Origin: Phycisphaerales bacterium
Lineage (GTDB): Bacteria; Planctomycetota; Phycisphaerae; Phycisphaerales; SM1A02
Direction of reading: 5' to 3'
Length of the DNA stretch: 29,879 nucleotides
Assembly: GCA_022447165.1 (NCBI GenBank)
Contig: JAKVBR010000001.1
Span: 1 to 29,879 of the forward strand
Both the position numbers and the translations under genes were made by a program. The notes under the pieces are model-generated. The model ran no database searches. It was not told the origin of the DNA and worked only from the letters and a program-made list of their open reading frames with translations. Positions 1-7,115 of this stretch are shown here, one piece after another. Each line of letters opens with the position of its first letter. Position 1 is the stretch's first letter.

Positions 1-162
1 AAGCAGTTTGCTAGAACTCAACACTAACTTAAACTCACCTGTCGTCTCAACACAATGCACTGCCTTTGACATGAGTTGCCTAGACGCTCGATCGAGTCGT
101 TCATCATCACATTCAATTGCGATGACAATGCCTTCAGGAAGTAACTCTTTATACTCTGTCAT
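1..162 (-). CDS. 6-phosphogluconolactonase-like protein, N-terminal part (cut by window edge)
   Basis: Only the first 54 residues are inside the window. The ATG overlaps the TGA of the upstream esterase gene as ATGA, so the two are probably translationally coupled. After about ten residues comes a beta strand, then the pattern CDDERLDRASRQLM, a helix, and GEFKLVLSSSK. This is the usual opening of the 6-phosphogluconolactonase / glucosamine-6-phosphate isomerase fold (strand, D-x-x-x-L-x-x-A, then G-x-F-x-L-x-L-S). If correct, it would hydrolyse 6-phosphogluconolactone in the cytosolic pentose phosphate pathway. The resemblance rests on a short stretch, the usual GGS-T/P loop is not obvious, and the remainder is missing, so the call is tentative. 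Confidence 0.4.
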   Translation of the reverse strand, partial: MTEYKELLPEGIVIAIECDDERLDRASRQLMSKAVHCVETTGEFKLVLSSSKLL

Positions 163-1670
163 GGTGCAGGATTGGGTCCCATTGGTTTTACTTGTTTGTT
201 TTCTAAGTTTAACGTTCTGGCAAACCATTCATCCATCTGTCGAATGAGAATCGTGTTAAAAACTCCACCGTGATTTACATTAGGCTTAATCTGTATATGC
301 GCATCGAAATGGTGTTCGTTAAAAAATTCTTGAAGTTCAATCACAGCATCTTCTAAGAAGTAAGTGTCATACTCTGCAGCAACGATGTTAATTTTGCCTT
401 TCAATTTTGGTCGAAGCGTTTCCCAATTTGATTGAAGTATGTCAACGATGTCATAAGCCTTCCATGCAGTAGCAACATCCTTGTTTACTGCACCAGTTTC
501 ATGATCGTACAGATACATTGCTCGCCCATCATTTGCAATTGGGCTAAACACCCAGTCATACATGCTCAGGATACCCCCGTTTTTGACCACGTCGTCTTGT
601 GCCGTTAGTTTTCTGACAAACACGCTAGGTGTCAAGCCGTTGCGTGCTATAGGTCGGTCATTTCCCTCAGCATCGATGAACATGTTTGCTTGATCTTCAT
701 AAATGTCGCACGTAAAAAAATGATTAAAGCTAATCGGACTTGGCGCAAGCGACCAAACTCCGCTAAAAAACTCTGGCTGTTGAATGAGCATCCAAAGCGC
801 CGCCCACCCACCGTCTGAATGCCCCGCTAACATTCGCATCTCTGGAGATTTCCCAATGTTATACGTCTTTTCTAACGCAGGAAGAAACTCCGTCAAGAAG
901 GCTGTTAATCTCGACCCATTGTTTTCGGAATCCACGAACAAGTGGTGTCCGTTGTAGCACTGACTGCTCAAGACAACTCTACAAATCTGGTCGTCATAAT
1001 CACTCCCCGTAAACAATGCTTTCATAAATCGACCGCCATAATGATCACTTCCGTACCCGCCAATCCAGTACATCACTGGATAGGGCTCCACACGACTTGG
1101 GTCGTAGTCATCTGGCACGATGACGCACGCACCATGAGTAATCTCACGGTTCAGTTCATCGCTGAGCAGTGCACTATCCATATGCACAAGGCGAAGATTC
1201 TTGTGTTCTTTCCATTCTCGTTCTGGTACTGGAATGTCGAGTGAAAGGTTTACTGTTCCTGCTTCACTCGGGTCTGCAGTGATTATAGCCTTTTCACTAT
1301 AAAGACCACCTTCAATAGCGAGTCGAGAGTGGTCATTAATCGCACGATAAATTGCAACAGCACTCCACGGTCCTTCCCCGATTGCATGTGGTGGGCCACT
1401 TCCAGCATCAGCAGCGTCATCGATGATCAAGACTTCACCTGCCTTCCAATCTTTGACATCAATTCCAAAAAAGGGTTCTGGATTGTGTGGGTTGGGACCA
1501 CTAAGTGGCGGAAGTGGTCCCCGCGTCATGCTCACGTAGACTCGTCCAGTCAGGGAGTCGCCTTTTAATCCATCGTGGGTAATCGAGAAGACGAGCGGAC
1601 TCGTTTCTTCAGATTCAAGCAAGGTTGGTTCTTGAACCATCGCTAGGGCTGCCAAGAAGAACTCAATCAA
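159..1670 (-). CDS. Putative esterase with N-terminal beta-rich domain (Esterase D / PF00756-like alpha/beta hydrolase)
   Basis: The 503-residue protein starts with a short hydrophobic stretch (residues 1-11) that could be a weak export signal. A beta-rich region covers roughly residues 25-150 and an alpha/beta hydrolase domain roughly 170-490. The nucleophile elbow GHSDGG puts the catalytic Ser at 285. Asp435 (in EYDTYF) and His467 (in NVNHGG) are good candidates for the rest of the triad. This architecture is common in planctomycete 'putative esterase' proteins, but the substrate cannot be read from the sequence. Its start overlaps the ctaA stop by four bases and its stop overlaps the next gene by four bases, so it belongs to the ctaA transcription unit. 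No mechanistic link to heme synthesis is evident. Confidence 0.8.
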   Translation of the reverse strand: MIEFFLAALAMVQEPTLLESEETSPLVFSITHDGLKGDSLTGRVYVSMTRGPLPPLSGPNPHNPEPFFGIDVKDWKAGEVLIIDDAADAGSGPPHAIGEGPWSAVAIYRAINDHSRLAIEGGLYSEKAIITADPSEAGTVNLSLDIPVPEREWKEHKNLRLVHMDSALLSDELNREITHGACVIVPDDYDPSRVEPYPVMYWIGGYGSDHYGGRFMKALFTGSDYDDQICRVVLSSQCYNGHHLFVDSENNGSRLTAFLTEFLPALEKTYNIGKSPEMRMLAGHSDGGWAALWMLIQQPEFFSGVWSLAPSPISFNHFFTCDIYEDQANMFIDAEGNDRPIARNGLTPSVFVRKLTAQDDVVKNGGILSMYDWVFSPIANDGRAMYLYDHETGAVNKDVATAWKAYDIVDILQSNWETLRPKLKGKINIVAAEYDTYFLEDAVIELQEFFNEHHFDAHIQIKPNVNHGGVFNTILIRQMDEWFARTLNLENKQVKPMGPNPAP

Positions 1671-2977
1671 ACTGATGTTCCTTTAGATTTAAAACGGACT
1701 GACCAGACAAAACAGAGGACGCTTGTTGCGAGAAGCAGTGCACCATTGGCTTGGTGTGCGGTTGTCGTTAAAACTTCATAAACAGGAATGGTTTCGCCTT
1801 TGTGAATCATGATTGCAATCAGTGCCCCACCACCCAAGAGCAGTTGTAACGAAACAAGCGACAGTAATATTGTGCCAAGTCGCTTAAAAACTGGATGTCC
1901 TAATCCGATAAATCGGATTCCAACAATCACCGCAAGGACAAGCACGCCAAACGCGAGTGCAATATGTGTGTACAGCACATGCGATGTTTTTTCCGCAAGC
2001 ACTTCATCCCCAAGCATATGTCTATAAAGCGCGCCAAGAATCAGTTGCAACAGCATTGCCGCACAGAGGAGATGTGCAAACAATCGATCCTTCTTGCTCG
2101 TTAACTCTGTTGGAACTTGCCATGCGTTACTCATCATGGAAGAGAGCCAAACAAAGAGTGTAAAAATACATTGAGCAAGCACACCATGCACAACACCCAG
2201 CCAGATGTTTGGCGCAAGGATGCTTGGATCTTGCGACATTGTCAACACGCCAGTCACTCGCAATCCGCCAAGTAGCCCTTGGACGCACACAAGCAGGAAG
2301 ATGATGAAGACCATGACGCGCGCCTTCTTCGATTGGCTCCAGCGGAGCACGCATACGAGTAAGACTAACGAAGTTAATCCGACAAACATTCCTGTGAGTC
2401 GGTGGGCGTGTTCAAAGAAGACGCCACTGTTGTCTGATGAAACCATCTCTGAGAGTGGGTAGAGCAACATATTATGACCGTAACTGTTTGGCCAATCTGG
2501 AACAGCAAGCCCTGCTTCAAGTCCAGTGACAAGCCCGCCTGTCACAAGCATCAAAAAGACGAGTGCTGAAGCAACCGTCGTAAATGCAAATGTCCAATCA
2601 ATCTCCTTGTGGCACTTCTGAATTGAACCGGTGAATGTCGCGCCCAAGATTCCAAGCAATCCTGAAGAGAGATACAGCCCAATCACCCAAATCACGCCCG
2701 TCATCAGAATATCGCTTGCTTGCTGACCGCCAACAATGCTGCCGATGAGGAGCAAGTTGATGGTTGCCGAGGTGATGCCTATTGAACAACCCTCTGCTTT
2801 TGATGTTGCATGCCTTGCTGCTTGGAACAAACAAATCGCACTCAAAAGAAAGAGGATTTCGCCACCGATTTTACTTGCGAACAAAAATGAGCAATACGCA
2901 CAAATCCACATCGCTGTTGTAGCCCCAAAAGCGAGGGTTAGAACGCGGGCTCTTGATTGGACAGTCGTTTCGATCAT
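1667..2977 (-). CDS. ctaA: Heme A synthase, COX15/CtaA family, with an extra N-terminal membrane region
   Basis: CtaA oxidises a methyl group of heme O to make heme A for the aa3-type oxidase. The 436-residue integral membrane protein has the family signature around GGLVTGLEAGLAVPDWPNSYG (from about residue 147). It carries candidate heme-ligand histidines in EHAHRLTG (190, 192), GVVHG (264), THIALA (338) and TAHQANGA (408). About 125 residues with several hydrophobic segments precede the conserved core, making the protein longer than the usual 300-350 residues. An upstream in-frame TTG at 2998 exists. I prefer the ATG at 2977 because a -10-like hexamer lies seven bases before it and the TTG would leave only five bases to the divergent ctaB. 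The esterase gene follows with a 4-base overlap. Confidence 0.9.
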   Translation of the reverse strand: MIETTVQSRARVLTLAFGATTAMWICAYCSFLFASKIGGEILFLLSAICLFQAARHATSKAEGCSIGITSATINLLLIGSIVGGQQASDILMTGVIWVIGLYLSSGLLGILGATFTGSIQKCHKEIDWTFAFTTVASALVFLMLVTGGLVTGLEAGLAVPDWPNSYGHNMLLYPLSEMVSSDNSGVFFEHAHRLTGMFVGLTSLVLLVCVLRWSQSKKARVMVFIIFLLVCVQGLLGGLRVTGVLTMSQDPSILAPNIWLGVVHGVLAQCIFTLFVWLSSMMSNAWQVPTELTSKKDRLFAHLLCAAMLLQLILGALYRHMLGDEVLAEKTSHVLYTHIALAFGVLVLAVIVGIRFIGLGHPVFKRLGTILLSLVSLQLLLGGGALIAIMIHKGETIPVYEVLTTTAHQANGALLLATSVLCFVWSVRFKSKGTSV

Positions 2978-2984
2978 TTGAAAG

Positions 2985-2992
2985 GGTATACT
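2985..2992. promoter_or_regulatory. Shared divergent -10 region between ctaA and ctaB
   Basis: The palindrome GTATAC (2986-2991) supplies a -10-like hexamer to both strands. On the plus strand it reads TATACT, 11 bases before the ctaB ATG. On the minus strand it reads TATACC, 7 bases before the ctaA ATG. No convincing -35 box or Shine-Dalgarno sequence accompanies either one. If both are used, RNA polymerase could serve only one direction at a time and both mRNAs would be nearly or fully leaderless. This is inference from sequence alone. Confidence 0.4.
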
Positions 2993-3003
2993 AACCAACC
3001 TTT

Positions 3004-3945
3004 ATGGAAAGTACGACCGCTACAAATGAGAGCTCTGAGCAATTGGTCAAAAAACCATCTATTTTTGCCACATACGCAGAACTTGCCAAAATCCGGTTGA
3101 GTTTACTCACGGTTGTGACTGCTGGCGTGGGATTTGTCATGGCAAGCCCACTTGGCATCGATTGGAAGACGCTCTTCTTTACTGTGCTTGGCACGCTTGC
3201 ATGTGCATGCTCAGCATCAGCGCTCAATCAACTTTCTGAACATCAAAAAGACGTAAAAATGGAGCGAACGAAAGAACGTCCCCTCCCTGCTGGATATGTT
3301 TCAAAAATCCATGCATTCGTCTTTGGCATTTTGCTTGGGTACATCGGCATCGCACTGCTCAGTTTCTTCGTCAACGTTGAATCTGCAGGGATTGCGTTTG
3401 CAACCATCCTTTTATATGTGCTGGTGTATACGCCGTTAAAGACGAGAACATCACTGAATACGTTTGTGGGTGCAGTCGTTGGAGCACTCCCTCCATTGAT
3501 CGGGTGGGTTGGCGCTACGGGCGGACTCGGCCGCGGCGGCATCGTGCTTGCTGGAATTCTATTCATCTGGCAAATCCCCCATTTTTTAGCACTCGCATGC
3601 ATGTACAAGGAAGATTACGATCGCGGTGGTTTCAAAATGCTTACTGCTTTTGGTGGTAGCGAAGAGTTTACCGCCCGTATAAGCGTCATTACGAGCATGT
3701 GTCTTATCCCCCTCAGTTTGCTGCTCACAATCGTTGGCGCAACCGGCATCTTCTTTGCAGTGAGTGCAACGCTCCTAGGATTGCATCTCACTTGGAAGAG
3801 TTTTGGTTTCTGGAAAGCCCAATCGATCGAATCTGCACGTTCACTCTTCTTTGCAACGATTGTTTACTTGCCACTCCTTTTAATGTGCATGCTCATCAGC
3901 AGAACCACAATTGAGTGGATTGACATGACTGTACTCCATGGCTAA
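3004..3945 (+). CDS. ctaB: Protoheme IX farnesyltransferase (heme O synthase)
   Basis: CtaB attaches a farnesyl group to protoheme to form heme O, the substrate of CtaA encoded divergently next door. The 313-residue polytopic UbiA-family protein has the polyprenyl-diphosphate/Mg site as NQLSEHQKDVKMERTKERPL (about residues 75-94). The Y-T-x-x-K-x-R-T and GALPPLIGW region lies near 140-170, followed by QIPHFLALACMYKEDYDRGG (about 190-210). All are typical of CtaB/COX10. The length is normal. The ATG at 3004 has no Shine-Dalgarno sequence but sits 11 bases after a TATACT. The next gene starts eight bases before the ctaB stop, indicating coupling. Confidence 0.95.
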   Translation: MESTTATNESSEQLVKKPSIFATYAELAKIRLSLLTVVTAGVGFVMASPLGIDWKTLFFTVLGTLACACSASALNQLSEHQKDVKMERTKERPLPAGYVSKIHAFVFGILLGYIGIALLSFFVNVESAGIAFATILLYVLVYTPLKTRTSLNTFVGAVVGALPPLIGWVGATGGLGRGGIVLAGILFIWQIPHFLALACMYKEDYDRGGFKMLTAFGGSEEFTARISVITSMCLIPLSLLLTIVGATGIFFAVSATLLGLHLTWKSFGFWKAQSIESARSLFFATIVYLPLLLMCMLISRTTIEWIDMTVLHG

Positions 3946-4984
3946 CGAAGAGATTAAGTTGACATTAAAAGGTGGCGGTTGGGTGCTTGTACTCATGGGC
4001 GTCATGTTGACTTCAATGCTTGTTTGGGCGCTTTATCCTGCAATCATGCGTACAACTGACATGAGTGCTGGGGATGGCAATGACATCGAATCCTTTGCCT
4101 TTGACCTTTCAAATCTATCCATTGATGAAGCAGTCGTCGTGCCGGGCATGCATCACCGGAACATGTCACCAGTTCTTTCTGACCCTGAAATTTTGAGCGT
4201 CGAAGCACTTGCATCACGAAACAACGTGCATCGAAACAAGTTTCTTGTGAGCAAGGACCTAGTGGTTGGCGTGACCATCAATAGCGAATCACGGCTCTAC
4301 CCGCTCCATATGCTTCATGTGCACGAGATTGTCAATGATACGCTTGGCGGCGTTCCAATCGTCGTTTCATGGCACTGGCCAAGTGGTCACATTGCAGTGC
4401 ATGAGCGTGCGGTAGCATCACACTACGCAAACAGCGGACTCATTGGAAGTGGCACGCTTCTGATGTATGAACTCAGTGATATTGAAGGTGGTGAACAACT
4501 CTATTCACCCCTACTCAGCCAAACGGTTTCTGGGGAGATGGACGAGTTAACTCTGATTCCACATGAAGTCACTTCTTGGGCGTCGTGGTTTTCAAGGCAT
4601 CCAGAGACGACTTCCATTGCTCCAGTGGAAGGGATGAAAAAGCGGTACCGAAAAGGTGACCCACGCATCTACTTCAGTACTGAAAAGTTGTACTTCCCAG
4701 TTGATCCAATGCCGGAAGATGATTTAAATCCAAAGACGCCGGTCATCGCGATTCAAAGTGCTGGCTCGTTTACTTGCTTTTCAATCAATCAACTTGTTGA
4801 AGAAGCAAATGGTGAGGGCATCGTACACGTGACGATCGATGGGCAACCCGTCACCATTGAAGTGGACGACGCGCCACTCTATGCTGTTGCTCGCGACGCC
4901 ACTGGCAACGTGATTCCATCACATAGAGCGCTTTGGATGAACTGGCATGCCCTTCATCCGGAAGCGAAGATTCAACACCCTTAA
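3938..4984 (+). CDS. DUF3179-family membrane-anchored protein lacking the usual CPxC motif
   Basis: The protein has 348 residues. An N-terminal hydrophobic helix (about residues 13-35) should anchor it with the bulk outside the cytoplasm. The remainder follows DUF3179: YPLHMLHVHEIVNDTLGG, then a strand, then the GTLLMYE...LYSPLLSQTVSGE block, the VTSWASWFSRHPET block and a final KTPVIAI segment. Most family members have a CPxC-type pair after the VVSW/VTY strand; here that place reads SWHWPSG, with no cysteine. Any metal or redox role of the pair is therefore lost or replaced. The function of the family is not established. Its 8-base overlap with ctaB suggests a role in oxidase or heme assembly, which is inference. 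The gene ends 19 bases from the convergent ctaF. Confidence 0.75.
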   Translation: MANEEIKLTLKGGGWVLVLMGVMLTSMLVWALYPAIMRTTDMSAGDGNDIESFAFDLSNLSIDEAVVVPGMHHRNMSPVLSDPEILSVEALASRNNVHRNKFLVSKDLVVGVTINSESRLYPLHMLHVHEIVNDTLGGVPIVVSWHWPSGHIAVHERAVASHYANSGLIGSGTLLMYELSDIEGGEQLYSPLLSQTVSGEMDELTLIPHEVTSWASWFSRHPETTSIAPVEGMKKRYRKGDPRIYFSTEKLYFPVDPMPEDDLNPKTPVIAIQSAGSFTCFSINQLVEEANGEGIVHVTIDGQPVTIEVDDAPLYAVARDATGNVIPSHRALWMNWHALHPEAKIQHP

Positions 4985-5003
4985 GCCCACGAAGTAGTCT
5001 GAA

Positions 5004-5393
5004 CTAGTGGTCTGATTTGAGTTTGTCGAGAGCTTCAGTCACAAGTGCTGTATCGCCGGGGATAATTTCTTCTTGATACGCATTCGTATCAAGGAAAGCA
5101 AGACCGCACATCAACAGCACAAGAATGATAGAGACGACAAAGATAAATCCAACGAATGGTCTATCCCAACGAAGGTGCATGAAATACAACCCTACAAGCG
5201 TTGCCTTGACTGTTGCGACAGCCATCGCAACGATGATGCCCATTTCAGCCATATCGATTTCAGTAAAGTCAAACCAAGAGACCCACACTGTTACGCCTGT
5301 CATAAAGAGCAAAATGCCGCAGATAAAGACAAGAAACTTAATTGGAATGACGTGCCCGATTTCGTCGCCGTGATGTTGGTCTGCATTTGACAT
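5004..5393 (-). CDS. ctaF: Cytochrome c oxidase subunit IV (prokaryotic caa3 type)
   Basis: This is a 129-residue protein with a histidine-rich start and three hydrophobic helices: one near residues 18-38, one with the GIIVAMAVATVKATLVGLYF pattern near 55-75, and one near 83-105. The segment VKATLVGLYFMHLRWD is characteristic of the small prokaryotic COX IV / COX4_pro subunit. It is the last gene of the act-cox operon. A GTG at 5417 and an ATG at 5396 are also in frame. The ATG at 5393 has AAAGGA at the best distance (seven bases). Subunit III would be expected next to it but is not present in this window. Confidence 0.88.
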   Translation of the reverse strand: MSNADQHHGDEIGHVIPIKFLVFICGILLFMTGVTVWVSWFDFTEIDMAEMGIIVAMAVATVKATLVGLYFMHLRWDRPFVGFIFVVSIILVLLMCGLAFLDTNAYQEEIIPGDTALVTEALDKLKSDH

Positions 5394-5400
5394 CATGAAT

Positions 5401-5406
5401 TCCTTT
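5401..5406 (-). promoter_or_regulatory. Ribosome binding site of ctaF
   Basis: AAAGGA stands seven bases before the ATG at 5393 and four before the tandem ATG at 5396. It rules in favour of these starts over the GTG at 5417, which would place this site inside the coding region. Confidence 0.65.
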
Positions 5407-5423
5407 GCGTGTTTCACGCACCG

Positions 5424-7103
5424 TTATGGGCGTTCCGCGTCTTCCTTCCAGTGGTACCCTTGTTCTGCTTCGTCCCACTCTAGAACGCTGTAGTCATAAC
5501 AGTCACCGACTGTTGGTTGCTCGCTAAAGTTGTTCCACGGTGGTGGCGAAGTGCATTGCCACTCAAGTGAACGTCCACCCCATGGATTTGACGGTGCTTT
5601 CTTGCCTGAGAACATAGATTGAATGAGGTAAATCGCAGTAATGACAAACCCGAGTGCCATGATGGTTGAACCAATGGTTGACCAAACATGGTAAACCTGA
5701 AGTTCTGGCATCGTCGCATATTGAGCATAACGCCGAGGCATACCTTGCGAACCAAGCATGAACTGCGTAAAGAACGTCATGTTGAATCCGATGAAGACCA
5801 TGACAGCAGCGATGCGTCCCCAGAACTCGCTATACATTTTGCCAGACATCTTTGGCCACCAGTGGTGAATGCCACCAATGAATCCAATGAGTGCTGAACC
5901 CATCATGACGTAGTGGAAGTGAGCCACGACGAAGTAGGAGTCATGCAAGTGAACGTCTGTTGCGAGCGTTCCAAGGTGAAGACCTGTCAAACCACCAATG
6001 GTAAAGATGAAGATAAATGACAAGCCGTAAATCATCGGCGTGTTCAAACTAATTGAGCCCTTGTAGAGCGTCGCAAGCCAGTTAAACACTTTCACCGCAG
6101 ATGGAATCGACACACTGAATGTAATCAGTGAGAAGATTGCATTCATCAGTGGTGATTGACCAGAGACGAACATGTGGTGTCCCCAAACGAGGAAGCCGAA
6201 CATTGCAATGGCAATCGAACTGTACGCAATAAACTTGTAACCAAAGATGTGTCTGTGGGAGTGCACTGAGATGAGTTCACTCACAACACCCATCGCTGGA
6301 AGAATCATGATGTAGACCGCAGGGTGGGAATAGAACCAGAAGAAGTGCTGATAAAGCACTGGGTCTCCGCCCATCGCAGGATCAAAAATACCAATACCCA
6401 TTGTTCGTTCGACGATGAGTAGCAGAAGCGTAATGCCAATCACTGGAGTTGCGAGCACCTGAATCACTGCCGTTGCATAGGTGCCCCAAAGGAAGAGTGG
6501 CATTTTGAACCAAGTCATTCCTGGTGGTCGCAAGCGGTGAATCGTGACAATAAAGTTCATTCCCGTAAAGATTGAACTGAAGCCCAAAATGAACGCACCG
6601 ATGAGTGCTGGAATCACGCCGCCCATCGAAGATGTTTTGTCGATGGAGTAAGGCGTATAGAAGGTCCAGCCAGTGTCAACACCGCCGTAAACGAGTGAGA
6701 GAAGGAAGAAGACGAGCCCTGCAATCCAAAGGTACCAACTAAACAAGTTGAGTTTCGGGAATGCAACATCCTTCGCCCCGAGCATGATTGGCAAAACGAA
6801 GTTGCCGAGTGCAGCAGGAACGCCAGGAATAATGACCAAGAAGACCATGATTGCGCCGTGAAGGGTAAAGACTTGGTTGTATTGGTCAGCAGTTAAGAAT
6901 GTGCCTTCGGGTGTAAGCAATTGATAACGAATCATCATTGCGAAGATGCCCGCAAGAAGGAATGCAAGCAATACGCACACGAGGTACATCACGCCAATTC
7001 GTTTGTGGTCGAGCGTAAAGATCCAACCAACAATGCCGCCCTTGTTGCCAAAGAGCCCGTGAGCGTGTTCTAAATAACTATCTGAATGGTGTTCATTTGT
7101 CAT
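5424..7103 (-). CDS. ctaD: Cytochrome c oxidase subunit I, A2-type heme-copper oxidase
   Basis: The protein has 559 residues and twelve or so membrane helices, and it holds heme a and the heme a3-CuB oxygen-reduction site. Numbering from the ATG at 7103, His82 and His397 are the expected heme a ligands and His395 the heme a3 ligand. His260, His309 and His310 are the CuB ligands, with Tyr264 available for the His-Tyr cross-link. Helix VI reads YSHPAVY: the proton-channel Glu of HPEVY is absent and the YS pair that defines A2 oxidases is present. The D-channel entry (NFVLPIMLGAKDVAFP, Asp112) and the K-channel Lys338 (AVKVFNW) remain. A GTG at 7112 overlaps the ctaC stop, but the ATG at 7103 has AAGGTGA in front. 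Confidence 0.96.
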   Translation of the reverse strand: MTNEHHSDSYLEHAHGLFGNKGGIVGWIFTLDHKRIGVMYLVCVLLAFLLAGIFAMMIRYQLLTPEGTFLTADQYNQVFTLHGAIMVFLVIIPGVPAALGNFVLPIMLGAKDVAFPKLNLFSWYLWIAGLVFFLLSLVYGGVDTGWTFYTPYSIDKTSSMGGVIPALIGAFILGFSSIFTGMNFIVTIHRLRPPGMTWFKMPLFLWGTYATAVIQVLATPVIGITLLLLIVERTMGIGIFDPAMGGDPVLYQHFFWFYSHPAVYIMILPAMGVVSELISVHSHRHIFGYKFIAYSSIAIAMFGFLVWGHHMFVSGQSPLMNAIFSLITFSVSIPSAVKVFNWLATLYKGSISLNTPMIYGLSFIFIFTIGGLTGLHLGTLATDVHLHDSYFVVAHFHYVMMGSALIGFIGGIHHWWPKMSGKMYSEFWGRIAAVMVFIGFNMTFFTQFMLGSQGMPRRYAQYATMPELQVYHVWSTIGSTIMALGFVITAIYLIQSMFSGKKAPSNPWGGRSLEWQCTSPPPWNNFSEQPTVGDCYDYSVLEWDEAEQGYHWKEDAERP

Positions 7104-7108
7104 GGTTG

Positions 7109-7115
7109 TCACCTT
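7109..7115 (-). promoter_or_regulatory. Ribosome binding site of ctaD
   Basis: AAGGTGA ends five bases before the ATG at 7103. It overlaps the in-frame GTG at 7112, which argues that the ATG is the true start. Confidence 0.6.

Noticed and set aside
3243..3608. Open frame of 121 codons on the minus strand within ctaB
   Set aside because: It lies wholly opposite a confident gene and its translation shows no recognisable domain; it is a by-product of codon use.
6290..6340. Loss of the Glu in HPEVY as a sign of an inactive oxidase
   Set aside because: The YS pair of A2 oxidases is present just before it, and all heme and copper ligands are intact.
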